Below are positions 8,563 to 16,532 of a DNA stretch of 64,000 nucleotides, piece after piece. The notes under the pieces were generated by a model, which worked only from the letters and a program-made list of their open reading frames with translations, ran no database searches and had not been told where the DNA came from. The first letter of the stretch is position 1; every line of letters starts with the position of its first letter. The position numbers and the translations under genes are program-made. Where the stretch lies: assembly GCF_020911945.1 (NCBI RefSeq), contig NZ_CP087135.1, positions 3,383,501 to 3,447,500 of the forward strand. Reading direction: 5' to 3'. The stretch is from Flavobacterium galactosidilyticum. Its GTDB lineage: Bacteria; Bacteroidota; Bacteroidia; Flavobacteriales; Flavobacteriaceae.

Positions 8563-8586
8563 TTTTTGTGTTAACTAACACAAAAA
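8563..8586. promoter_or_regulatory. Second operator-like palindrome, distal site
   Basis: TTTTTGTGTTA and TAACACAAAAA form a perfect 11-bp inverted repeat with a 2-nt centre. It contains the same TGTGTT..AACACA half-sites as the neighbouring operator but with a 4-nt instead of 2-nt spacer. Its centre is 22 bp from that of the first site, about two helical turns. Confidence 0.55.
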
Positions 8587-9159
8587 ATCCTGTTAAATTA
8601 TTTTTTGTGCTGAATTTTAGGATTATTAATAATTTTTAATAACTAAATTATTTAAATCGATTTAAAAAATAAAAAGTCAATGAAAATCGTAATCGATTGC
8701 AAATCCAATTAAAATTAAGAGTATACTAAAAAACATTTGGCACTGCTGCTTATCAACATTTTTTTTTATATCAGAATAGAAGATCTTCAAATCCTTCAAC
8801 TACTATTGAGAATTCAATTATTCGACAAAAATGAAATATTAGTTATTAATTTAAACCATCAAGGACTTCAAGTCCATAGATTTGGATGGGTAGAAATAAA
8901 GTCTGCTATACTAAAACTATTCACAAACAGTATAGGTGATAATGCATTTAATCTGTGGCTAAACATTTTATCGAAGCTAAAGCGTAATGCAATTTATTGC
9001 ATCGCTTGAATTATTTATGTAACCAAAAAATTCCCCCTTTTTACCATAAAAAATGAGAAACTTGCGATCCTCAAAAATAAAATACAGTTTCAATTTATAG
9101 TGATATTTCACTTCTCTACTGTTCTTTACTAAATTAGTAGATTCAAATTTGAATTAAGA
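8587..9159. other. Intergenic stretch with one doubtful small ORF
   Basis: Beyond the operators, this stretch has no gene I can support. A 90-codon plus-strand frame at 8737-9009 starts with TTG, begins with an Ile/Leu-rich run and then reads more like protein (HQGLQVHRFGWVEIKSAILK), but I recognise no family and see no promoter or ribosome site. It could be a remnant of a larger gene or chance. Confidence 0.3.
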
Positions 9160-11358
9160 TTAAAACTCATACTTAGCTCCTAAGAAAACATTTCTACCAG
9201 AAGCATTAATCCCAGATGCAAAAGTTCGGTATTGCGTGTCTAAAATATTTTCTATTCCGCTGAAAAAATTAAAATGTTGTGACAAAAATAAAGTTCCCTT
9301 TAAATTATACGTTTCCCAAGAAGGTGTTCCGTTTTCTGGTGCGTATTTCAAATTATCTTCTCCACTTGGCGAATAGTCTGCCAACTTTTTCTTACCATTA
9401 TACAGCATGTATAAATCTAAGCTTAGTAAACCACTTTCATATTTAAACCCTGTTTTACCATAATAAGGCGCAATGTGATCTAAAGGTTCGTTTACATTAT
9501 CATGCTTAATTCGTCCATGAGTAAAATTAAAATTTCCATACAAAAATAATGATTTTGTAATATAACTTTTTATTGTGGTAGAAATACCTGTTATACTACC
9601 TTTTCCTTGATTTTGATTAGCAAAAATTAAGCTATTCTCACCTTCATAATCTATGGATGACTGACCATTTAAAGTATAAGGTCCTGTAACAATAGCATCA
9701 TATAGTCGGGTGTAATAAAATACATTTTCTAACTGAAAATGCTTTCCTTCCCACAGCGTAATGCTCAAATCAGCCGTTACTGATTTCTCTGGTTTCAAAT
9801 TCTTGTTTGGCACAATTAAAGTTCCGGCCGAAGAATCAAAAATTTTAGCTAAATCATCAACATTTGGCACACGGAAACCAGAAGCTAAATTGAAAGCTAT
9901 CTTCGAATTTTTGCTTGCATTGTTTACAAGTCCTACTGCTCCACTGTAAATAAAACTTTCCTGTGACATAGTAGTATAAGGCAAGTTCAAAAAGTTTGTA
10001 GTAATCTCGCTATTCAACGACGTATAACCTGCTCTCGCACTTGCATTATAGCTAGCCGTTCTATTAATATTATTACTAAAAGATACAAATCCCTCAGCCA
10101 TGAAAGTGTTATTTTTTCCGTCAGGATAACGAGAATCTGTTATGGATTGTACGTTAGTGAGGATATTTTTCTTTATTCCTGTCGAATTTAAATCATCATA
10201 ATAAATGTCGGCTCCGTAAATAAAATCGCCAGTACCTATTTTTGTTTTAAAGTCAGAAGTAATCGCGTAAACAGCCACTTTATCAATTCTTGAACTTTCA
10301 TTTGCGTTACCAAAATTTCGATTGATTCTACTTTCCTCGATGTTTTGATAACTAGCTGTCAAATTCAAATCACTATTCAAGAACACGTCTTTTTGGCTTA
10401 ATTTATAAGCAGAAAGCAATCTTTTTTGAGGACCATAGTTCCATGTCGCGTATTTAAGTTTCCCATTAGGACTCAAATCTGTTAATCTGTCATATCTAGG
10501 AATATCAGAACTAGTAGAATACTGTAAATTTAAACTGTGCTGGGTATTTTCACTTTGTTTGTAGATGATTTTTTGCAAGAAATCATATTGTTTGTATCCT
10601 GAAAACTTTTGCAAATAGCGATCTTCACTTGCGACAACCTCATCTACTCCATTGGAAGTTTTGACGTAAAAAGGTCTTTCGCCAAAAAAGTCATTAGAAC
10701 CATTTTTACGTTTTCCCATTTTCAAATCGCCATAATCATTATAGGAAAATGAAGTTAGGGAAGCCCACCTTTCGCCAGCTATATTAAAATCTAAGTGCCC
10801 TAACTTTCCTTGATTTGATGAACTGTAATTAGTTAAAAAATTACCTGTAAATTGCTTTCCAGAAGTTTGAGAAATAAATTTTGGATCTTTAGTTTGGAAG
10901 AAAATAGCTCCTCCAAGCGCATCACTACCATAAATTGTGGAGGAAGGACCAAAAAGCACATCTATATTCTCGAGAATATTTTTATCTACAGAAATACTAT
11001 TTTGTAAATGACCTGCTCTGTAAATTAAGTTATTCATTCTAATTCCATCAACTACTAATAAAATTCTACTGGCTTCAAAACCTCTAATATTTGGACTACC
11101 ACCACCTTGTTGTGATTTTTGGACAGCTACTATTCCTGAATTAGCCAGAACATCAGGACTCGTTTGAAAATTCCCGGTTTCGATTTCGAATTTTGAAACA
11201 CTTTCAACCTGCTGCGTGAGTTTTCTTTTAGGTTTTGCAAAACGCTGTGCACTTACAACAATTGCATCCAATTTTATTGAGTTTACAGTATCTTTTTTGG
11301 TTTGCGAAAAACCAGTTAAAGAATACAAGAAAACCATTAAAAACATTGTTTTTTTCAT
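9160..11358 (-). CDS. TonB-dependent outer-membrane receptor
   Basis: The 732-aa protein has a signal peptide (ends TGFSQ), a TonB-box-like LDAIVVSAQR (residues about 30-39), a plug domain with GGGSPNIRGFEASRILLVVDG (about 85-105) and FGPSSTIYGSDALGGAI, and a 22-strand barrel ending in the aromatic KYEF. The plug and the ENILDTQYRTFASG signature near the C-terminus match the heme/siderophore/vitamin B12 branch of the family rather than SusC: there is no SusD partner and no N-terminal carboxypeptidase-like domain. Substrate is unknown; heme or iron chelates are likely by family, and amino-sugar oligosaccharides possible by position between the glycosidase genes and their LacI regulator. No TGTGTTCGAACACA operator lies upstream, so it may not belong to that regulon. 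Confidence 0.85.
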   Translation of the reverse strand: MKKTMFLMVFLYSLTGFSQTKKDTVNSIKLDAIVVSAQRFAKPKRKLTQQVESVSKFEIETGNFQTSPDVLANSGIVAVQKSQQGGGSPNIRGFEASRILLVVDGIRMNNLIYRAGHLQNSISVDKNILENIDVLFGPSSTIYGSDALGGAIFFQTKDPKFISQTSGKQFTGNFLTNYSSSNQGKLGHLDFNIAGERWASLTSFSYNDYGDLKMGKRKNGSNDFFGERPFYVKTSNGVDEVVASEDRYLQKFSGYKQYDFLQKIIYKQSENTQHSLNLQYSTSSDIPRYDRLTDLSPNGKLKYATWNYGPQKRLLSAYKLSQKDVFLNSDLNLTASYQNIEESRINRNFGNANESSRIDKVAVYAITSDFKTKIGTGDFIYGADIYYDDLNSTGIKKNILTNVQSITDSRYPDGKNNTFMAEGFVSFSNNINRTASYNASARAGYTSLNSEITTNFLNLPYTTMSQESFIYSGAVGLVNNASKNSKIAFNLASGFRVPNVDDLAKIFDSSAGTLIVPNKNLKPEKSVTADLSITLWEGKHFQLENVFYYTRLYDAIVTGPYTLNGQSSIDYEGENSLIFANQNQGKGSITGISTTIKSYITKSLFLYGNFNFTHGRIKHDNVNEPLDHIAPYYGKTGFKYESGLLSLDLYMLYNGKKKLADYSPSGEDNLKYAPENGTPSWETYNLKGTLFLSQHFNFFSGIENILDTQYRTFASGINASGRNVFLGAKYEF

Positions 11359-11672
11359 TTGATAACTTCTTTTTTTTTAAAATAATTTAACGAATATGGT
11401 TAAAACTCAATGGAGAGAATTTAAACAAAAGCTTTTTTAAAGCTAAAAAATCAGTGTCAAAAAGAATAGACTTAGCCAAACTAGTATCGAATCTTTAAAA
11501 CAGTTTAATTTTCTTGGAAATTGAATTAAAACTGGAATTTTAAGGGCAAAGGATATTAAGAAAGGAGATTAAAATTTTGAGCCTACTTGGATTTAATGGG
11601 TAAATCCAAGCACAGAAACTCTAAATTTTCATACGCTTTCCTCTTTTGGCGAATTGATTTTAATGGATTAGA
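11359..11672. other. Intergenic region upstream of the TonB receptor
   Basis: No gene is seen. It should hold the receptor promoter but no clear TAnnTTTG on the minus strand. The hairpin at 11586-11610 is the only notable structure. Confidence 0.5.
11586..11610. repeat. Perfect hairpin after the LacI gene
   Basis: CTTGGATTTA and TAAATCCAAG form a perfect 10-bp stem with a 5-nt loop, 63 nt past the LacI-gene stop and about 230 nt before the receptor start. There is no T tract, so it is a weak candidate terminator, or a regulatory site of the receptor gene. Confidence 0.45.
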
Positions 11673-12713
11673 CTATGCACTATAAAAATCGGCATTTTCA
11701 GTATTAATAATATCAATGGATAAAAGAATCTTTTCTGGAATTTCTTTTCCAAACAGGAAATGCTCAACTATTGAAGTAATTCCTAAATAAGTTTGTTGCT
11801 TTTCGTTTTGATGTATTATAAAATCAATAGTGCCTTGGTTTAAATAACTTCTGTTTTCTTCAATTAAATCATAACCAATAATACTGATGTTTTTATTTTT
11901 TTGCTCACTGATTATTTTGGCTATTTGATACGTTTTAGAAGTAGTAACAAAAACCCCTGAAACATCAGGATTTTCATTTAGGAATTTTTTGAAATTAATT
12001 TCAATAGTAGGGTTTTTTAAGTTGAGTGTTATGATGCTGAACTCAGAGTTTTCTTTATCTTCAAAATACTTTCTAAACCCTTTTTCCTTTTGCTGCATGT
12101 GCACAGCATTTTTGAAAGTTTCATCAATATGAACAACAACAATTTGACCTTTATCAATAATTGTGTCTAATAATTTTGCAGCTACTCGCCCACTTTTATA
12201 CAAATCTTGACCAACAAAGCTTTTTACAAAACTGGATTCTACTTGGCTGTTAAAAGTACTAACCATAATATTTGAAGAATTGAATTTCTCAATAGCATCT
12301 ATGGTTTCTTTATAAAATAAAGGAGCTAGTAATACTGCATGAGGAGCTAATTCAAGTACTATTTCACTCGCTTTTATAAAGGACTTCTTTTTTTCGGGAT
12401 TGAAATAAAAAGTTTTTACTGATAAATTATACCCTTTATATTCCTTAATTGCATTCTCAATACCCTGCACACATGGAAGCCAATAAGGATCAAATTCCGG
12501 ATCAGGGAGCAGTACACAAATATGATAATTTTTATTATTCTTTAAATTCCTAGCAATAAGATTTGGCTCATAGTCTATTACCTTTAAAACTTCATTAACT
12601 TTTTCAAGAGCAATTGGCGACACTTTTCCTCTGTTATGCAAAACTCTATCAACTGTCCCCTTGGAAACACCAGCTAATTTAGCAATATCTTTAATGGTAT
12701 ATTTCTTATTCAT
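11673..12713 (-). CDS. LacI-family transcriptional regulator
   Basis: The 346-aa protein starts with a LacI helix-turn-helix (YTIKDIAKLAGVSKGTVDRVLHNRGKV, residues 5-31) and a hinge helix, followed by a periplasmic-binding-protein-like effector domain (about 60-340) of the Bacteroidota sugar-binding type. It is transcribed divergently from the amino-sugar kinase operon. The palindromes with central CG at 12863-12899 and 8545-8586 are the obvious candidate operators, so it probably controls the kinase operon, the DUF3472-GH109 genes and perhaps itself. The candidate operators lie upstream of the predicted promoters, which suggests activation rather than classic repression; this is inference. 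The effector is likely an amino sugar or its phosphate. Confidence 0.9.
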   Translation of the reverse strand: MNKKYTIKDIAKLAGVSKGTVDRVLHNRGKVSPIALEKVNEVLKVIDYEPNLIARNLKNNKNYHICVLLPDPEFDPYWLPCVQGIENAIKEYKGYNLSVKTFYFNPEKKKSFIKASEIVLELAPHAVLLAPLFYKETIDAIEKFNSSNIMVSTFNSQVESSFVKSFVGQDLYKSGRVAAKLLDTIIDKGQIVVVHIDETFKNAVHMQQKEKGFRKYFEDKENSEFSIITLNLKNPTIEINFKKFLNENPDVSGVFVTTSKTYQIAKIISEQKNKNISIIGYDLIEENRSYLNQGTIDFIIHQNEKQQTYLGITSIVEHFLFGKEIPEKILLSIDIINTENADFYSA

Positions 12714-12718
12714 ATGAG

Positions 12719-12726
12719 CAAATATA
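12719..12726 (-). promoter_or_regulatory. Candidate -7 element of the LacI gene
   Basis: On the minus strand this reads TATATTTG, an exact TAnnTTTG match. It ends only 5 nt before the ATG at 12713, so transcription from it would give a nearly leaderless mRNA. Confidence 0.4.
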
Positions 12727-12862
12727 TAAAAACTTTATTATAATTATTTTGTAAGACTTAATTAACAAAAGAGAAATATAACAATATTAAATAATTTTAT
12801 TATATTTAGTTCAATACCCTATTATGAACATACTATATATGAGATTAATAAATATTATAAAA

Positions 12863-12876
12863 TGTGTTCGATTACA
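12863..12876. promoter_or_regulatory. LacI-type operator, distal imperfect site
   Basis: TGTGTTCGATTACA keeps 12 of 14 positions of the core TGTGTTCGAACACA. Its centre is 23 bp from that of the perfect site at 12886-12899, placing both on the same face of the helix. Confidence 0.6.
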
Positions 12877-12885
12877 ATTTTGAAG

Positions 12886-12899
12886 TGTGTTCGAACACA
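12886..12899. promoter_or_regulatory. LacI-type operator, proximal perfect site
   Basis: TGTGTTCGAACACA is a perfect palindrome with central CG, identical to the core at 8546-8559. It ends 14 nt before the candidate -33 box of the kinase operon. Confidence 0.7.
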
Positions 12900-12913
12900 A
12901 TTTAACTTATTTA

Positions 12914-12945
12914 TTTGGTATATTGAGATTTAATCAATAGTTTCG
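12914..12945 (+). promoter_or_regulatory. Candidate promoter of the kinase-transporter-NagB operon
   Basis: TTTG (12914-12917), a 20-nt spacer and TAGTTTCG (12938-12945) fit the Bacteroidota -33/-7 pattern with one mismatch (TTCG for TTTG). The predicted start near 12952 leaves a leader of about 100 nt before the GTG at 13053. Confidence 0.5.
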
Positions 12946-13052
12946 TATCTCAAAAAAAATTTTCTTAAAATTTTTTAGCCAACAATATATAAATTCGGCA
13001 CATAACAACTCATTTGTTTAATAATTTAATACTATTTTTAACATATTTTCAC

Positions 13053-14129
13053 GTGAAAGAAATCATATCATTAGCACCGGGCAGAACCTGTCTTTTTGGT
13101 GACCACCAAGATTATCTTGGACTACCTGTAATTGCCTGCGCAATCAGCAGAAATATAAAATTGACAGCTGTAGAAAATAATACTGGCGCATTCAAACTAA
13201 ATATGGTCGATATTAATCAAGTTAGAATCATAGATATCAATCAAACATTTACAGAATTAACACCGAGAGACTATTTTGCCTCTTCATTGCGAGTTTTAAG
13301 AAGACATGGTTGCATTCCAAATGTGGGTTATGATATTACTGTAACAGGAAATATTCCTATTAATTCCGGCACTTCAAGTTCTTCTGCACTATTGCTAGCT
13401 TGGATTAATTTTCTAGTTAACGCCTATGGTGTCGATGAAGAAATCACTCCTGAATTCATTTCAAGAATGGGTTATCTATCAGAAGTTGTTGAACATGGAG
13501 AACCAGGAGGAATGATGGATCATTACAGCATTGGTGTGGGTAATATTGTGCATATCGACACTCGTGATCCGTTTTCATTTTCAGTAATAGGAACAGAATT
13601 AGGTGGACTTATAACTGGTGTTTCGGGTGTACCCAAAGAAACTATCGGCTTGATTGGTGATTTAAAAGGGAATGCTCTGTTAGCAATTACTACAATAAAA
13701 AAACATTTTCCACATTTTGACTTGAATACTGCGGAAATAGAGGATTTATATAAATACGTGAATTATCTTCCAGATCGCTTGATTCCATTCTTTGAAGCTG
13801 CTATAAAGAATCACCATTACACTAAAATGGCTTTGATTGAATTTCAAAAACCAAATTTAGATTTAAAAAAGATTGGAGCATTGATGAACCAACATCACGC
13901 TGTATTACGCGATCTTTTGAAAATTACCGTTCCAAGAATCGACGATATGATCGATGCTGCCCTTAAAGCGGGAGCTTATGGTGCTAAAATTGTTGGTTCT
14001 GGAGGTGGTGGTAGCATTGTGGTACTAGCTGAACCAGGAAATGAAGCTCCGGTAGTGGAGGCTATTCTTGCCGCAGGTGCAGTTGCTGCCTATCCAGTAA
14101 CAGTTGATCCAGGATCAAGAATTCAATAA
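13053..14129 (+). CDS. GHMP sugar kinase (galactokinase-like)
   Basis: The likely start is GTG 13053, which begins VKEIISLAPGRTCLFGDHQDY; an ATG at 13014 would only add a hydrophobic 13-residue leader that does not fit the family. Residues 8-21 form the galactokinase-type signature (PGRxxLxGDHxDY), the phosphate-binding loop PINSGTSSSSALL lies near 100-112, and the C-terminal glycine-rich GSGGGGS motif near 313 completes the GHMP fold. GHMP sugar kinases of this type phosphorylate the anomeric carbon of hexoses. Its place next to a sugar nucleotidyltransferase, a NagP-like transporter and NagB suggests an N-acetylhexosamine (GalNAc or GlcNAc) 1-kinase rather than plain galactokinase; that is inference. 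First gene of a four-gene operon under the tandem operators. Confidence 0.85.
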   Translation: MKEIISLAPGRTCLFGDHQDYLGLPVIACAISRNIKLTAVENNTGAFKLNMVDINQVRIIDINQTFTELTPRDYFASSLRVLRRHGCIPNVGYDITVTGNIPINSGTSSSSALLLAWINFLVNAYGVDEEITPEFISRMGYLSEVVEHGEPGGMMDHYSIGVGNIVHIDTRDPFSFSVIGTELGGLITGVSGVPKETIGLIGDLKGNALLAITTIKKHFPHFDLNTAEIEDLYKYVNYLPDRLIPFFEAAIKNHHYTKMALIEFQKPNLDLKKIGALMNQHHAVLRDLLKITVPRIDDMIDAALKAGAYGAKIVGSGGGGSIVVLAEPGNEAPVVEAILAAGAVAAYPVTVDPGSRIQ

Positions 14130-14155
14130 ATAGTTTAACTTTTAAAAAAATAATC

Positions 14156-15031
14156 ATGCATGACAATTTAGTAATTTTAGCGGGTGGCGCCTCTTCAAGA
14201 ATGAAAAAACAAGTTGGATTAGACAACTTAAGCGCAGAAGAAATCGCACAAGCTAACGAAAGAAGTAAAGGACTGATTGGAGTTGGTCCTAATGGAAGAC
14301 CATTATTAGATTATCTTTTATTAAATGCAAAAAGGGCAGGATACAAAAACATCTACATTATCATAGGGGAACAAGGAGATTTATTTAAAGAATTTTACGG
14401 AAGTCAGGATAAAAATAACGATTTTCACGGTTTGAACATCTCATTTGCCACGCAATATATTCCAGCAGGAAGAGTAAAACCTTTTGGAACTGCCGATGCT
14501 TTATTTCAAGCGGTTGAACAATATCCAGAATTAAATACTGAATCTTACTCTGTTTGTAATAGTGATAATCTATACTCTACTGCTGCCTTATTAGCTCTTA
14601 GAGAAACTGATAGCCTTAGTGCTTTTATCAGTTATGATAGAGATGCTATGGAATTCCCTTTAGAGAGAATTTCTCGTTTTGCAATTGCTAAACTTAATGA
14701 GAATAACAACCTACTTGATATTTTAGAGAAACCATCTGCTGATGTCTTAGAAGAATACAAAGACAGCGAAGGTAAATTAAGAGTGAGTATGAACGCTTTT
14801 AAATTTAAAGGTAACCTTTTATATCCCTATCTTAAAAATTGTCCTGTACATCCTGAAAGAGACGAGAAGGAATTACCAACAGTGCTTTTGAACTCTTTAA
14901 TAGATCATCCAAATTCTGCTTTAGGAATCCCTTTTTCTGAACATGTACCTGATTTAACAGCCAAAGAGGATATAGCAGAAGTAAAAGAATACTTAAAAAA
15001 ACACTACCCTACATTAGATTGGGAAAACTAA
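14156..15031 (+). CDS. Sugar-1-phosphate nucleotidyltransferase
   Basis: The 291-aa cytoplasmic protein begins VILAGGASSRM (residues 6-16), a variant of the LAGGxGxRL nucleotide-binding loop of the NTP_transferase superfamily. KPFGTADALFQAV and CNSDNLYS follow the usual order: a base/ribose-binding GTA motif and a metal-binding Asp. Such enzymes form NDP-sugars from sugar-1-phosphates and NTPs. It starts 26 nt after the GHMP kinase, so kinase and transferase probably act in series on the same sugar, giving for example a UDP-N-acetylhexosamine. The insertion LSAEEIAQANERSKGL between the glycine loop and the next strand is characteristic of this subgroup in Bacteroidota. Exact sugar and nucleotide are not readable from the sequence. 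Confidence 0.85.
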   Translation: MHDNLVILAGGASSRMKKQVGLDNLSAEEIAQANERSKGLIGVGPNGRPLLDYLLLNAKRAGYKNIYIIIGEQGDLFKEFYGSQDKNNDFHGLNISFATQYIPAGRVKPFGTADALFQAVEQYPELNTESYSVCNSDNLYSTAALLALRETDSLSAFISYDRDAMEFPLERISRFAIAKLNENNNLLDILEKPSADVLEEYKDSEGKLRVSMNAFKFKGNLLYPYLKNCPVHPERDEKELPTVLLNSLIDHPNSALGIPFSEHVPDLTAKEDIAEVKEYLKKHYPTLDWEN

Positions 15032-15110
15032 AAGCTTACGCTTTTCACAAGCTAACGCTGTTTAATAATTCAAAAAATAATTTTAATTATTGCTAAAAAA
15101 AAATAAAAAT

Positions 15111-16493
15111 ATGTCCCAAAATAACAGTGCTGCAGAAAAACACCAAGGCAGCGTATTGATTCCAATGATTATATTAACTACGTTATTTTTCATTTTAGGT
15201 TTTGTAACATGGTTGAATGGTCCGCTAATCCCATTTTTTGAATTAGCTTGTGAATTAACAGAATCTCAAGCCTACTTTGTAGCTTTTGCTTTTTACATTG
15301 CTTATTTTGTGATGGCTATACCTTCCTCATGGGTAATAGAGAAAGTTGGTTATAAAAATGGTGTATCAATTGGATTAATTGTAATTGCATTAGGTGCTTT
15401 TATGTTTTATCCCGCCGCAGAAACTAGAACTTTTCTATTTTTCCTAATTGCCTTATTTGTTATGGGAACTGGATTAGCAATTTTGCAAACAGCTGCAAAT
15501 CCTTACGTTGTGGTTATTGGACCTAGAGAAAGTGCTGCTGCAAGAATCAGTGTATTAGGTCTTGCAAATAAGTTTGCAGGTTTTATAGCTCCATTAGCAT
15601 TAACTGCTTTGGTATTATCAAACATGAAAGATTATACTGCTGATAAAATTGCACTACTTGATAGCGCTGCTAAAGCGCAAGCATTAGATTCACTGGCACT
15701 ACAATTACAAACACCCTATATTTACATGGGGATTGTGATCCTTATACTTGCAGTTATTATCAGAATGTCACCATTACCGGAGATCAACCTAGATGAAGAT
15801 GGAAATGTTTCTAATCAGGGGATTTTCAAGCAAATGGCTAATGCCCTGAAATTTCCTCAATTAGTTCTAGGAGTTATTACATTAATACTATACGTTGCTG
15901 CTGAAGTTATCGCAGGGGATACAATAGGAAAGTTCGGAAAACAACTAGGCGTTTACGGTGAGAATGGCGATTTATATTTAAAATTAACCTCATTTACTAT
16001 GGTAGCCATGGTTATAGGCTATTTATTAGGGGTTTCACTTATACCTAAATATGTGTCGCAAGTAACTGCACTAAAAGCTTCTGGTATTCTGGGGATAATC
16101 TTAGTATTTTTAATCGTGTACGTTGATGCTTCAGTTATGGTGCAGTTACCATTACTACCAGTTATGCCATTAGTAATTATTTTAGTAGCTTTGCTTGGAC
16201 TTGCAAATGCACTTTGCTGGCCCGCTATTTGGCCTTTAGCACTTCAGGATCTTGGTGGTTACACTAAAATAGCAGGAGCAATTCTAGTTATGGGTATCAT
16301 TGGAGGTGCTGTTTTTCCATTAGTATATGGATATTTAGCTGAAGTTATTAATTTATCTAATGAAGCTCAAGGAATTACTCCAACTGCAAAAAGCGGAAAC
16401 CAAATTGCGTATTTAATGCTTTTGCCAGCCTATTTAATGATACTGTTTTTTGCTATAAAAGGGCACAAGTATAGAAGTTGGTCAAGGAAATAA
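15111..16493 (+). CDS. Sugar MFS transporter, NagP/FucP-like
   Basis: The ATG at 15111 was chosen over an upstream TTG at 15090 because it gives the usual short cytoplasmic N-terminus. The 460-aa protein has about 12 transmembrane helices and the hallmarks of the FHS (fucose-galactose-proton symporter) family: FFILGFVTWLNGPLIPFF in helix 1, and GTGLAILQTAANPYV in helix 4. This family imports fucose, glucose/galactose or N-acetylglucosamine (NagP) by proton symport. With NagB immediately downstream (39 nt) it most likely imports an N-acetylhexosamine across the inner membrane. A short intergenic stretch before it carries a near-duplicate decamer (AGCTTACGCT at 15033, AGCTAACGCT at 15050). Confidence 0.85.
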   Translation: MSQNNSAAEKHQGSVLIPMIILTTLFFILGFVTWLNGPLIPFFELACELTESQAYFVAFAFYIAYFVMAIPSSWVIEKVGYKNGVSIGLIVIALGAFMFYPAAETRTFLFFLIALFVMGTGLAILQTAANPYVVVIGPRESAAARISVLGLANKFAGFIAPLALTALVLSNMKDYTADKIALLDSAAKAQALDSLALQLQTPYIYMGIVILILAVIIRMSPLPEINLDEDGNVSNQGIFKQMANALKFPQLVLGVITLILYVAAEVIAGDTIGKFGKQLGVYGENGDLYLKLTSFTMVAMVIGYLLGVSLIPKYVSQVTALKASGILGIILVFLIVYVDASVMVQLPLLPVMPLVIILVALLGLANALCWPAIWPLALQDLGGYTKIAGAILVMGIIGGAVFPLVYGYLAEVINLSNEAQGITPTAKSGNQIAYLMLLPAYLMILFFAIKGHKYRSWSRK

Positions 16494-16532
16494 GATTCAA
16501 AATAATTACCATAATTTAAAATACATCTAAAA

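Noticed and set aside
8737..9009. 90-codon plus-strand ORF between DUF3472 and the TonB receptor
   Set aside because: TTG start, no promoter, no family; kept only as a doubtful note in the intergenic entry.
9160..11358. SusC-type glycan importer
   Set aside because: No SusD partner, no CarbopepD-like N-terminal domain, and the plug is of the heme/siderophore type.
15033..15059. Near-duplicate decamers between the NTase and MFS genes
   Set aside because: Only 10 nt, imperfect, and without a recognisable function; noted in the transporter entry.
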